Source: Adlercreutzia rubneri (GTDB lineage Bacteria; Actinomycetota; Coriobacteriia; Coriobacteriales; Eggerthellaceae). From it: 64,000 nt of DNA. The DNA is taken from the NCBI RefSeq assembly GCF_009755265.1, contig NZ_WPOO01000004.1, positions 1 through 64,000 on the forward strand, written 5' to 3'. Shown here in pieces: positions 15,766-24,568 of the stretch. Made by a program: the position numbers and the translations under genes. Positions within the stretch are counted from its first letter, which is position 1. Each line of letters opens with the position of its first letter. The notes under the pieces were generated by a model, which made no database searches, had not been told where the DNA came from, and saw only the letters and a program-made list of their open reading frames with translations.

Positions 15766-17547
15766 ATGTCTAACGACCACCCGGGGCGCCCGTTCCGCTA
15801 TGGCATACGCTTCAAGATCGCCGTTTCCATCGGCGTCATTATGGTTGCGCTCATGGCCGTCGACATCCTGTGGAACCTGTCGCTGCAGAACGCCCAAGCC
15901 GAGAACGAGGCTCGCGAGAAGGCCGAGGTACTTGCCTCCGAGATGCGCGCAGCATGGGATTTCGTCGATATGAATCAGGACGTCATCAACCGTGCCGAGG
16001 ACGGCACCTTCCGTACGAAGCACCTCGTGTGCGTGGTGGCGGCGAAGTCCATCTCCATGCTGTTCACCACGGAAACCGACTACTCCATCCGCTTCACCAA
16101 CGACACGCCCCGCCAAGCCGCCAATGCGCCGGACGCCTTCGAGCAGGAGGCTCTGGCCGCCTTCAACGCCGACCCGGAACGCAAGGCGTTCTGGCGCGTG
16201 GTAGACGCCGGCGACGGCACGCGGGTGTTTCGCTATACCGAGCCTTTGTACGTGACCGAGTCGTGCCTGGAATGCCACGGCGACCCGGCAGGCGAGCTAG
16301 ACCAGTACGGCTACGCGAAAGAGGGCATGCAGGTAGGCGAGGTGGGCGGCGCCATGTCCATCATCGAACCCATGGACATTTACGCCGCCGGCATTCAAGA
16401 CAGCATGATACAGCAGGCAATCATGGTACTGTTCATGATGGTAGCCGCCTTCGCCGGGCTGTACTTCGTCACCAGCCGGCTGGTGCTGAGGCCCATCGAT
16501 GAGCTGCGCACGGCGGCGGGCGCCGTCGGCAAGGGCGATTTCAACTACACGCTGACGGTGCCCAACCCTGGCGAGCGGCCCCGCGACGAGCTGTCCGAGC
16601 TCGCCGGTGAGTTCGACCGCATGGCCCGCGACCTGGAGAAACTGTACGCCGACTTGGAAGGGCAGGTGCGTTCCAAAACCGACGATCTCATGGTGCTGAA
16701 CGATATGTTGAACTACCAGAAGCGCGAGCTGAAGGCGGCACTCGATCGGCTCGGCGAGGAGGTGGCCTACAAAAACGAGTTCTTCGCCATCATAAGCCAC
16801 GAGCTGCGCACACCGCTCACCAGCATTTTGGCCTACGCGCGCATCTTAAACGGCGACGACAGCTTGGCACCGAAGACCCGCGAAGCCGTGAGCGAAATCG
16901 AGTCGAACGCCACACTTTTGCTGAACATGGTGAACAACATCCTCGTCATTTCCAAGCACGCTGCTAAAAAGGACGAGCTTTTGCCCGAACCCGTGGATTT
17001 CGTCGATCTGGCCCAGTTCGTGCGCAAATCGCTCGCCCCCATCGCGGAGGGCAAAGACGTGCGGCTCACCTGCACGGTGGCGCCGGATGTGCCCCTTTCC
17101 ATGGCCGATTGGGAGAAGCTGCGGCGCATTCTGGAGAACCTGGTGAACAATGCCATCAAGTACACCCATCGGGGCGGCTTCGTGCGCCTGACGATAGGGT
17201 TCGAAAACGGCGAAGCAGCGGACCGCGACCGCGGCAACCCTACTGACACGCACGCCCCCGACGGCGGAGACACCGCCCCCACCGGCTGGATCGTCATGCG
17301 GGTCGCCGACGACGGCATGGGCATCGCACCCGAGGAGCTGGACCAGATCTTCGAGCTGCACAAGCAGGCCGGGCAGTCGGCCAACCGCCGCTATCGGGGC
17401 ACGGGGCTGGGGCTGGCCGTAGTGCGCGATCTTGCCGAGCTGCATGGCGGCACCGTGACCGTGGAAAGCCGGGTGAAGGAAGGCAGCACGTTCACCGTGC
17501 GCATTCCCTACGTTCCCGTGATCGAGGAAGAGGACGAGGAATCGTAA
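15766..17547 (+). CDS. Sensor histidine kinase with c-type-heme (DUF3365/Tll0287-like) sensor domain
   Basis: 593 residues. TM1 spans about 16-34, an extracytoplasmic DUF3365-like domain 35-212, TM2 215-236, a HAMP region 237-295, a coiled linker, HisKA with phospho-acceptor His345 (FFAIISHELRTP), and a HATPase domain with NAIKY, DDGMGI and GTGLGL boxes. The sensor domain contains CLECH at 167-171, a CxxCH covalent heme site that suggests redox or ligand sensing outside the membrane. A short Asp/Gly/Thr-rich insertion (~488-510) interrupts the ATPase domain. It sits 53 bases upstream of its response regulator and is divergent from dmsAB, so control of that reductase is the simplest inference. 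Confidence 0.92.
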   Translation: MSNDHPGRPFRYGIRFKIAVSIGVIMVALMAVDILWNLSLQNAQAENEAREKAEVLASEMRAAWDFVDMNQDVINRAEDGTFRTKHLVCVVAAKSISMLFTTETDYSIRFTNDTPRQAANAPDAFEQEALAAFNADPERKAFWRVVDAGDGTRVFRYTEPLYVTESCLECHGDPAGELDQYGYAKEGMQVGEVGGAMSIIEPMDIYAAGIQDSMIQQAIMVLFMMVAAFAGLYFVTSRLVLRPIDELRTAAGAVGKGDFNYTLTVPNPGERPRDELSELAGEFDRMARDLEKLYADLEGQVRSKTDDLMVLNDMLNYQKRELKAALDRLGEEVAYKNEFFAIISHELRTPLTSILAYARILNGDDSLAPKTREAVSEIESNATLLLNMVNNILVISKHAAKKDELLPEPVDFVDLAQFVRKSLAPIAEGKDVRLTCTVAPDVPLSMADWEKLRRILENLVNNAIKYTHRGGFVRLTIGFENGEAADRDRGNPTDTHAPDGGDTAPTGWIVMRVADDGMGIAPEELDQIFELHKQAGQSANRRYRGTGLGLAVVRDLAELHGGTVTVESRVKEGSTFTVRIPYVPVIEEEDEES

Positions 17548-17600
17548 AGGCCGCGGCGGCGCCGAGGCGCAACCGCCGACAACCGCGAAGGAGGACGACG

Positions 17601-18305
17601 ATGGCGAAGATTCTGCTCGTGGACGATGAACCGCGCATTGCCCGGGTGGTGCGCGACATGGTGGAAGGCGCCGAGTGGCAATTCGCTTACGCCGATAACG
17701 GCGCCGATGCGCTGGACGCCGTCGCTCGCGATGCGCCCGACCTCATCATCATGGACGTCATGATGCCGAAGATGGATGGCTTCACCGCCTGCCGCGAACT
17801 GCGCGCCCGGGGCGTCACGGTACCGGTCATCTTCCTGTCGGCCAAAGGGGACATCGTGGACAAGGGCGTCGGGTTCGCAGCCGGGGGCGACGACTATATG
17901 GTCAAGCCCTTCGACCCACGCGAGCTGATGATGCACATCGAGGCCCACCTGCGCCGCGCCGCCATGCGCCCGACCGCCGCCATGCCGTCCACCGGCACCA
18001 TCACCGTCGGACGGCTTTCCCTGGACATGGCCCAGCACCGCGCTACTTTGGGCGGCGAGCACGTACCGCTGACCCCGAAAGAGTTCAAGATCCTGGCGAC
18101 CTTGGCCGCAAGCCCCGGCACCGTGCTCTCCCGAGAGCAGCTGGTGGAAGCGGCCTGGGGACCGGAGTTCGTCGGCGAGACCAGTTCCATCACCGTGTTC
18201 ATCAAGAAGCTGCGGGCCAAGATCGAGGACGACCCCACTGAACCCCGCATCATCGAAACCGTCTGGGGCATCGGCTACCGCCTCGACCCCGAGGCCTGCG
18301 GGTAA
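17601..18305 (+). CDS. OmpR/PhoB-family response regulator
   Basis: 234 residues. The receiver domain has acidic DDE (8-10), phospho-acceptor Asp52 (LIIMDVMMPKMDG), the switch region LSAKGD and Lys in MVKPFD. The winged helix (~135-230) has the typical TPKEFKILATLAASPGTVLS and TVWGIGYRLDP. The start follows GAAGGAGGACGACG. It is the partner of the upstream heme kinase. Target promoters probably include the divergent dmsAB. Confidence 0.95.
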   Translation: MAKILLVDDEPRIARVVRDMVEGAEWQFAYADNGADALDAVARDAPDLIIMDVMMPKMDGFTACRELRARGVTVPVIFLSAKGDIVDKGVGFAAGGDDYMVKPFDPRELMMHIEAHLRRAAMRPTAAMPSTGTITVGRLSLDMAQHRATLGGEHVPLTPKEFKILATLAASPGTVLSREQLVEAAWGPEFVGETSSITVFIKKLRAKIEDDPTEPRIIETVWGIGYRLDPEACG

Positions 18306-18353
18306 GCTAGCGAGCGAACCTGCAGGCAAACATTCTCGCTCGCGCACCTTTGA

Positions 18354-18402
18354 CCCCGAAATGATATTTCTGATTTAAAAGTGCCATTTCGGGGCTTCTT
18401 TC
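18354..18402 (+). terminator. Terminator of the two-component operon
   Basis: Perfect 10-bp arms CCCCGAAATG/CATTTCGGGG around a 21-base AT-rich loop, followed by CTTCTTTCTG. It lies 48 bases after the response-regulator stop. Confidence 0.75.
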
Positions 18403-18685
18403 TGTGCCCAAGCCGATTGCACCCCAGCGCCTTTCAGCCGCATTCGCCAGATGGCCAAAAAAGACGCGCTAACTGCGGTTTTCAGCCCTCTTTCCCCGAC
18501 TTTCACCATCTACGCATTCGCGCGTCCTTTTCAATAATGTTCTGACCAGGTAAAACTATGATCAAGAGAAACCGCACTTTCGAAACCGCAAGCCGCTGAC
18601 GCAGCCAGCGCAGATTTTTTGACCAAAAAATGCTCTAGAGACACTTTCGCATGCAGTTCGCGAGCCGTTTTTGGCCACAAGCGTC
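18403..18685. other. Intergenic region with an AT-rich palindrome
   Basis: No gene is seen here. At 18613-18630 lies the palindrome ATTTTTTGACCAAAAAAT. Its core resembles the TTTGTGACCAAAAATG arms at 24367-24530. The block probably also contains the end of the minus-strand MFS transcript, but I see no classic terminator. Confidence 0.5.
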
Positions 18686-20320
18686 CTACTTTCCCGCGCC
18701 GCCGTGGTTGATGGTGGTGGCGAGGGGGTGGCGCTTCAGAAGAAGCATCATCACGAGGCACGCAAGCATGAGCGGCACGAACCAGAGGAACAGCGGCAGC
18801 AGCGCGTCGGAGTAACCGACAGCAATGACCGACTGGGCTGACCTGGACAGCGCATCCACGATTTGCGGCGTCAGCGTGGCGAGCGACAGATTGTCCACAT
18901 GGGTGAGCTTGCCGGCCACGTCGGCCGTAAGGCGCATGGTGAACAGCGCGCCCACGAGCGCCGTGCCCACTGAAGCGCCGATCTGCCGGAAGAAGTTGTT
19001 CGCCGCCGTGGCGGTGCCCACCATGGCGTGGGGGAACTCGTTTTGCACCACGAGCACGAGCAGCTGCATGCCGAGCCCCATGCCGAAGCCGAGTACGAAC
19101 AGATACAGCACCGGCACCCACAGCGCCTCGTGCACCCGCATGCGCGACAGCAAGAATAGGCCCACCGTGCTCACGACACACATGGCCACGAGCATCCCCT
19201 TGTAGCGCCCCGTCTTCGACGCCACCCAGCCGGTGGCCATGGAGGTGATGAGGATGCCCACGCTGGTAGCCGTGCACACGAGACCGGCCACCTCCGGCGA
19301 CAGATCGTCCACGATTTGGAAGTAGGTGGGCAGGTAGTTGAGCGCTCCCATGAAGCTGATGTTCAGGAGAAGCCCCGTTACCGAGCACAGCACGAAGTTG
19401 CGGTTGCGGAAGAGCCCCATGGGGATGATGGGCTCGACGGCGCGGCGCTCCAACAGCACGAAGACCACAGCGACAGCCACAGCCAGAGCGACAAGGCCCA
19501 TAAACGGCAGACTGCCCCAGGGAATAAGCGTGCCGCCCCAGGCCATGGCCAGCACGAGCGAGGTCACGGCCACGGTCATGGCCATCATGCCGGGCCAATC
19601 GAGGGGGTGCTTTCCGAGGGCACGGGCGTCGCGGGGCAACGTGAGTCCGAGTACCACCACGGCAAGCAGGGCCACGGGCACCGTGAACCAGAAGATCCAG
19701 CGCCAGCCCGTCACCTGGATGAACCAGCCGCCCATAAGCGGGCCCAGCACATTCGACACGGCGAACACGGCGCCGATGACGCCCATGTAGGTGCCGAGTT
19801 TGCGCGGCGGCACCACGTCGGAGAGCGTCGCCTGGGACAAGATGATGAGGCCGCCGCCCCCGAGGCCGGAGACGAGGCGGCCGCTGATGAGCATCTCCAT
19901 GTTCACGGCCAGGCCGCACACCACCTTGCCCGCCGCATACAGCGTGAGCGCCGCCATGAGCAGCCGCTTGCGGCCGACAAGGTCGCCCAGCTTGCCGTAG
20001 ATGGGCATGACCAACGTCGACGACAGGATGTAGGCAGTGGAAACCCACTGCATGATCTCCACGCCGTTCAAGTCACCCACGATGGTGGGCAGCGCCGTGG
20101 AGGCGATGGTCTCGGAAAGCGAGCTGATGAACATGGCGAGCAGAAGCCCGAAGAACACGAGCGCCAGCGCCCGGCCGTGCAGGGCGTGATCGGTATGGGG
20201 CGTGGAAGCGCCTGCGGGTTTTGCGGGCGCCGATGAGGTAGGAGCTATTGCGGGCGACGCAGCTGCAACGGCCGAAGCCGCCTCCGTCTTCGAAGTCGTA
20301 TCTGCTGCGCTCGCCGCCAT
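18686..20320 (-). CDS. DHA2-family (EmrB/QacA-type) 14-TM drug exporter
   Basis: 544 residues, with a ~45-residue Ala/Thr/Pro-rich cytoplasmic N-terminus and then 14 predicted membrane helices. The signatures are MFS motif A GKLGDLVGRKRLLM, motif C in the fifth helix region (VSNVLGPLMGGWFIQ) and LPTIVGDLNG of DHA2 members. It is a proton-driven multidrug or metabolite exporter with unknown substrate. RBS GAGGCGACCT precedes the ATG. No regulator is adjacent, and the next genes on the same strand are unrelated. Confidence 0.9.
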   Translation of the reverse strand: MAASAADTTSKTEAASAVAAASPAIAPTSSAPAKPAGASTPHTDHALHGRALALVFFGLLLAMFISSLSETIASTALPTIVGDLNGVEIMQWVSTAYILSSTLVMPIYGKLGDLVGRKRLLMAALTLYAAGKVVCGLAVNMEMLISGRLVSGLGGGGLIILSQATLSDVVPPRKLGTYMGVIGAVFAVSNVLGPLMGGWFIQVTGWRWIFWFTVPVALLAVVVLGLTLPRDARALGKHPLDWPGMMAMTVAVTSLVLAMAWGGTLIPWGSLPFMGLVALAVAVAVVFVLLERRAVEPIIPMGLFRNRNFVLCSVTGLLLNISFMGALNYLPTYFQIVDDLSPEVAGLVCTATSVGILITSMATGWVASKTGRYKGMLVAMCVVSTVGLFLLSRMRVHEALWVPVLYLFVLGFGMGLGMQLLVLVVQNEFPHAMVGTATAANNFFRQIGASVGTALVGALFTMRLTADVAGKLTHVDNLSLATLTPQIVDALSRSAQSVIAVGYSDALLPLFLWFVPLMLACLVMMLLLKRHPLATTINHGGAGK

Positions 20321-20454
20321 AGGTCGCCTCTTTCCAATCAGGGGATTCTCCCTATTTTAGAAAGACGGCCGCCGCAAGCGCCGCGCAACAACCCCGCCTG
20401 CGCCGAACTGTCACGGCACCGTTGAAGACTTGCGCGAGAATGCGTTTGCGAACG

Positions 20455-21021
20455 CTACAGCGCCAACTCGTACATAGCCACCTGGATGTCGCCGAGGGCC
20501 GGGTAGTGCACGGTCCACTCGCCCTTGTCCTCGAAACCGCACGACTCGTAGAGGCCGCGGCCGCGTACGTTGTGGGGGAAGGTGTCGAGGCGTAGAGCCA
20601 CCAGGCCCTGGGCTCGGGCGATGTCAGCGGCACCATTCACGAGCTGGCGACCGAAGCCCCGGCCGTGGAAGGCCGGCAACGTGGCCACCACATGCAGGAC
20701 GCCTACCTGTTCGGGCGCAGCATCCACGGCCCAGGGAACGGCGTTGTAACCGGGGGCGCCTTCATGATTAACCACCATGGCCGAGGCAATGATGGGCTCG
20801 GACTCACCGCCTTCGGAGACCACTTCAACCCCTTCCGCAGGCAGCAGCCCCACGATCAGCTGGGCCGCCTCCAACGACTCACGCAAGAACGCCGGCGAGG
20901 GATGCACGCCATGCTGCCACTGCACGTCGAAATCGGTGCCCTGCATCTCGTCGATCATCGTCGTGTAGAACGCAAGCACCGCATCGAACTCATCGGGCCG
21001 CGCCACGCGCACTTCCAACAT
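20455..21021 (-). CDS. GNAT-family N-acetyltransferase
   Basis: 188 residues. Acetyl-CoA-binding motif A is visible as LPAFHGRGFGRQLVNGAADIARAQG, preceded by the beta strand VGVLHVVAT and followed by LRLDTFPHNVRGRGLYESCGF. The internal ATG at 21021 has GGGAG 6 bases upstream and is preferred to the ATG at 21039. The substrate is unknown. It lies between the macrodomain gene and the exporter on the same strand and may be cotranscribed with the former. Confidence 0.87.
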   Translation of the reverse strand: MLEVRVARPDEFDAVLAFYTTMIDEMQGTDFDVQWQHGVHPSPAFLRESLEAAQLIVGLLPAEGVEVVSEGGESEPIIASAMVVNHEGAPGYNAVPWAVDAAPEQVGVLHVVATLPAFHGRGFGRQLVNGAADIARAQGLVALRLDTFPHNVRGRGLYESCGFEDKGEWTVHYPALGDIQVAMYELAL

Positions 21022-21077
21022 CGCCGCTCCCTTCTTCATCGGATTCGAGTGAAGACAGTATAGCGTTACGATGCCAC

Positions 21078-21896
21078 CTACAGTCCGAGCAACGGGCGGT
21101 ACAGCGACTCGTCGGTTTCGGAGAAGACGTTGAACACCACGGTCATGGGCACATCGGGATGCTCGTTAAGCCAGCGGCGCACCGTAGCGACGGCGATGGA
21201 GGCCGCCTCTTCCTGCGGGAACCCGAACACACCCGTGGAGATGCAGCAGAAAGCGATGCTGGAAAGCCCCGCCTTGGCCGTCGCGTCCAGGCACGCGCGA
21301 TAGCACTCGGCCAGCTGACGGCGGTGCGTATCGGTGGGACGTCCGTTGGCGATGGGCCCCACCGTGTGGATAACGTAGCGCGCGGGCAGGTTGTAGCCGT
21401 CGGTCACCTTGGCCTGGGACGTTGGCTCCGGGTGCCCCTGCGCTGCCATGAGGTTCGCACAAGCCGCACGCAATTGCACACCGGCGAAAGTGTGGATGGC
21501 GTTGTCGATGCAGTAGTGTAGCGGCGCCCAGCAGTCGGTCATGCCGGAGTTGGCGGCGTTCACGATGGCGTCTGCGGCCAAGGTGGTGATGTCGCCGCGC
21601 CACAAGCGTAGGCGCGGGTCGGTTGGCGACGGGGTCGTGTCGGCCAAGGTCGCCACACCCGCCTCGGCGATGAGCCCCTGCAGCAGTTCGTCCTGGGTCG
21701 CGAGGAACTCGCCGGGCGCGGGCCACGGAGGCCGCACGTTTACAAGTGATCGGAACGCAAGCCACAGCGCCTCGGTCGAAGCGCTTGCCAGGCCGCCCTG
21801 AGCCGCATCGGCCGCCGCGGGCGGCAGAGCGCACCCATGCGCCTTGCCCTCTTCGACGAGGTATTCCACCAAATATTGCAACAGTTTGCGATCCAT
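21078..21896 (-). CDS. Zinc-dependent macrodomain (protein ADP-ribosylhydrolase)
   Basis: 272 residues. An N-terminal helical region (~1-95) precedes a macrodomain with WRGDITTLAADAIVNAANSG, the Zn-macro signature DCWAPLHYCIDNAIHTFAG (Cys/His/Cys zinc ligands), YVIHTVGP and the phosphate loop STGVFGFP. Members of this group remove ADP-ribose from proteins, and some reverse a SirTM-type modification. No sirtuin or lipoyl-carrier gene is next to it here. It starts 22 bases after the leucine-rich repeat gene, with GGAGG 8 bases before the ATG, so the two may be cotranscribed. Confidence 0.9.
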   Translation of the reverse strand: MDRKLLQYLVEYLVEEGKAHGCALPPAAADAAQGGLASASTEALWLAFRSLVNVRPPWPAPGEFLATQDELLQGLIAEAGVATLADTTPSPTDPRLRLWRGDITTLAADAIVNAANSGMTDCWAPLHYCIDNAIHTFAGVQLRAACANLMAAQGHPEPTSQAKVTDGYNLPARYVIHTVGPIANGRPTDTHRRQLAECYRACLDATAKAGLSSIAFCCISTGVFGFPQEEAASIAVATVRRWLNEHPDVPMTVVFNVFSETDESLYRPLLGL

Positions 21897-21918
21897 AGAT
21901 TCGCCTCCCTCACAGCAC

Positions 21919-24264
21919 CTATAGCGCGAAGCGGTCGCGGGCGCGCTTGGGGGCGGTGGCACGCGTGGCCTCGGCGCGGTCGTGCTGCCAGTTCATGAGG
22001 AACAGCACACAGTCGGTGCGGTTGCTGGCGCGCAGGCGCTCGATCTGGCGATCGAACAGCTCGACATCGTTCAAGAACCCGGCATCGGCCAGAGCGCGCA
22101 CCATGGCGATGTCCCCCTCACGCGCCACATACTGCACGGCCTCCGCAGCGCGCTCACGCAGCGCTTCCACAATGCGATCGCGCATCTCGGGCGCCAAGCG
22201 GAAAGGCGCCGCCACGCGGTGGAGCAGGGCTCCCAGATGATCAGGCAAGCCGCGCCCCACCAGCAATTGGTCATCGTAGCGGGCGAAGTCGAAGGGGATG
22301 CCATCCTCGACGTCTTCCAAAAAGCAACTTATGAGCTGGTCGGACGTGATATGCACCACCGCATCAGCCGCAGCCAGGCGCACGATGGCGTATTCGAAGC
22401 TGCCCTCGCCGATGCTGGTGACGCTCGCGGGGATGAGCACGGGGCCGACCAGCGTGCGCGAGCAGAAGCAGTGGGCACCGATGGTGCGTAAGCCTTCGGG
22501 AAGCATGAGCTTACGCGTGCCCTTGCAGGCGTTGTCATCGCGCACCTCACGCACCGTATCGGGGATGACCAACGTCGCTGGCGCCGTGATGAGCGCGCGC
22601 TCGGCGATGAGCGTCAGCGGTGCGCCTTCCACCTCGCGCGGCAAAGCCAGGCGATCGGTGGCAGAAACCGGCGCCACCATGGCGCTCGCTGCGTTCGCCG
22701 CGGCCTCGCGAGCCGACACCGCCGTCGCGCCTCTCATGCGGGCATGGGCCGCCGACGAGAACTGGCGCGAGGGGGAATCGGGGGCCGGAGGACCCGCCAC
22801 CAGATGAGCCTCACGCGAACCGTTTTCCGCAGCGACGCTGGGCTCCTTCGCAACGCCGTCCTCCCGCGCGAAGCCATCCTTTTCTGCGGGGTCGTTTCCT
22901 TCTGCAAACCCGTACCAGCACTGGTTTTTTTCCACGGCCTGAAAATCAGTGACACGACCTCCGCAGCGCGCGACAATGCGCGCAAGCGCCGCTGGATCGC
23001 TGGCCCGCCAAAGCGTCTCGGGGTTCATCGAGCCGTCCACGCGCTCCAGCGAGTCGGGCACATCGATGACGCGCGGCGGCGGGCATCCTTTCGCGAAGGC
23101 GGCGGCGCTCATGACGCGCACGCCATCAGGGACCACAAAATGCTCGGCATAAGGTGCCGAGGCGAAGATGAGGCGGAAGGGGGCCATCGTCTCGCTCGAG
23201 AAAAGGCGCGCATCGCCAGCGCCCAACCTCTCGCTGTGCCCACCGCCCAGACGCTCGAGCAGACAATCCTCCTTTATCGCATAGCATTTGTTGACAGGGC
23301 TCACCAGGTAGCGACGCGCCTCGAGCCGAGGGTTGGGCAGAGCCATGTCCAGCGGGGACGGGTCGTACGTGCGCACGCCCGCGCCCAGGTACACCACTTC
23401 GGCACTTACGGCATTGAACGCCTGAGAGCCCACCACTTCCACGGTGTCAGGCACCACTAGCAAGCGAACCTGGGCGCCACTCGTAAAGCGTCGGGAAAAA
23501 GCCTCTGAGGCGATGCGCACCACGGGCACATCGTCGATAAACGACGGCACCACAACGATCAAGCCGTCGGCCCGAAGACCGTGCTCGGCAAGCTTTCCCA
23601 GGTGCACGGCGGAAACCGCGTAGCCCTCGCCATCGCGTCGCACCGTTATGGGAACGTTGGTGGCAAAGTACGTCTCTTCACTTTGCGATGTTTCACGGTC
23701 GGATAGCGATGTTTCACGAGCTGTTAGAAGCGTTTCACGGTTTTGCGATGTTTCACGCTTTTGGGTTTCGCGCGCATTTTCGCAAGACGGATCCTTCGCT
23801 TCCTCTTTCGGCTGCCAGCGCGGCGTTTGCCCCAAGGTCCACAGCTCGTGGGGCGACAGCTTGCGCGCTGGCGCTGCCGCCGCTGCTGCGCCAGTGCCAG
23901 CAGCCGCCTCTCCGATGGCCTGTCCGACTGCGCTTGCTGTTGGCCCCTCCCCCTCTTCCCCGCGCACAGCACTGCCGATAATGCCCATGCGCTCCTCATC
24001 AGTTATACCCATGCCGAGCGCACCTACGATGAGCAGATCTCCGTCGGTGCCATCAAGCTCCTCGGTTTCATCGAGGGCCGCATCGTGCACCCAGGGCTTG
24101 TAGGGAGCCAGCTGGGGCCGCCAGTTCTCCCCCTCGATGGGGTGCCCCGGTTCCTCAATCGTCACGTCGGCCAGAGTTAAATGAAGCGGATTTTCTTGCA
24201 CCCGCGCAATGAGATCGTCAAGAGAAGAAGTTGCGTCGCGAAAGACCAGAGCAGTGGCGTCCAT
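21919..24264 (-). CDS. Large leucine-rich-repeat protein of unknown function
   Basis: About 781 residues. BspA-type LRR units occur in the middle and C-terminal half, for example VPDTVEVVGSQAFNAVSAEV, IPDTVREVRDDNACKGTRKL and IPASVTSIGEGSFEYA. The N-terminal third is Ala/Glu-rich and carries a heptad run RETSxxx (~190-225). The last ~120 residues contain ankyrin-like helices (AVQYVAREGDIAMVRALADA). There is no signal peptide, so it should be cytoplasmic. The start is uncertain: the ATG at 24264 has GGAAGG 11 bases upstream, while an ATG at 24324 would add 20 residues without a clear ribosome site. It is divergent from the VWA/MoxR pair across a long inverted repeat, which suggests a shared function. 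Confidence 0.75.
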   Translation of the reverse strand: MDATALVFRDATSSLDDLIARVQENPLHLTLADVTIEEPGHPIEGENWRPQLAPYKPWVHDAALDETEELDGTDGDLLIVGALGMGITDEERMGIIGSAVRGEEGEGPTASAVGQAIGEAAAGTGAAAAAAPARKLSPHELWTLGQTPRWQPKEEAKDPSCENARETQKRETSQNRETLLTARETSLSDRETSQSEETYFATNVPITVRRDGEGYAVSAVHLGKLAEHGLRADGLIVVVPSFIDDVPVVRIASEAFSRRFTSGAQVRLLVVPDTVEVVGSQAFNAVSAEVVYLGAGVRTYDPSPLDMALPNPRLEARRYLVSPVNKCYAIKEDCLLERLGGGHSERLGAGDARLFSSETMAPFRLIFASAPYAEHFVVPDGVRVMSAAAFAKGCPPPRVIDVPDSLERVDGSMNPETLWRASDPAALARIVARCGGRVTDFQAVEKNQCWYGFAEGNDPAEKDGFAREDGVAKEPSVAAENGSREAHLVAGPPAPDSPSRQFSSAAHARMRGATAVSAREAAANAASAMVAPVSATDRLALPREVEGAPLTLIAERALITAPATLVIPDTVREVRDDNACKGTRKLMLPEGLRTIGAHCFCSRTLVGPVLIPASVTSIGEGSFEYAIVRLAAADAVVHITSDQLISCFLEDVEDGIPFDFARYDDQLLVGRGLPDHLGALLHRVAAPFRLAPEMRDRIVEALRERAAEAVQYVAREGDIAMVRALADAGFLNDVELFDRQIERLRASNRTDCVLFLMNWQHDRAEATRATAPKRARDRFAL
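23672..23757 (-). repeat. In-gene GTTTCAC heptad repeat
   Basis: The octamer or near-octamer (T)GTTTCACG recurs at 23689, 23710, 23731 and 23749, with a degenerate copy near 23673. Spacing is mostly 21 bp, so each copy encodes one RETSxxx heptad of the LRR protein. The unit equals half of a ParB parS site (TGTTTCAC), but the full palindrome never occurs. Confidence 0.7.
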
Positions 24265-24366
24265 AATTTTGTGCACCTTCCCAATTTCGATGCCCAAGGG
24301 CTGTTTACCCCGCGTAATCCCCATGCTACACTACAGCGCAAAGAGGCACAATGACAAAAGAATCGC

Positions 24367-24530
24367 CATTTTTGGTCACAAAATCGACTTCTGGGTTTCT
24401 TTGAGAGGGAATTACGGACAGCGAAACCCACAACAGTATTGGATCTTATCCAAATATATCGAATATCAATAAGTGAGTGAGTCTTTCCGGCAGGAGAAAA
24501 ACCCAGAACTCGACTTTGTGACCAAAAATG
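24367..24530. repeat. 32-bp inverted repeat between the LRR gene and the VWA/MoxR operon
   Basis: Arm 1 is 24367-24398 (CATTTTTGGTCACAAAATCG...) and arm 2 is 24499-24530 (...TTTGTGACCAAAAATG). They match at 30 of 32 positions in inverted orientation and are separated by 100 bases of AT-rich DNA. They flank the divergent promoter zone. They could be operator sites for one dimeric regulator, or ends of a small mobile element. Confidence 0.8.
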
Positions 24531-24568
24531 TCGAAATGTTTGTAGCTCGAGTCGCGAAAGGAGGGGCC

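Noticed and set aside
23672..23757. CRISPR array or parS site
   Set aside because: The units are 8-9 bp with 21-bp phase inside a coding frame, far too short for CRISPR. Only half of the parS palindrome is present.
18686..24324. Genomic island with integrase and attachment sites
   Set aside because: No integrase, transposase or tRNA-flanking direct repeat was found here or elsewhere in the window, and composition does not shift clearly over these genes.
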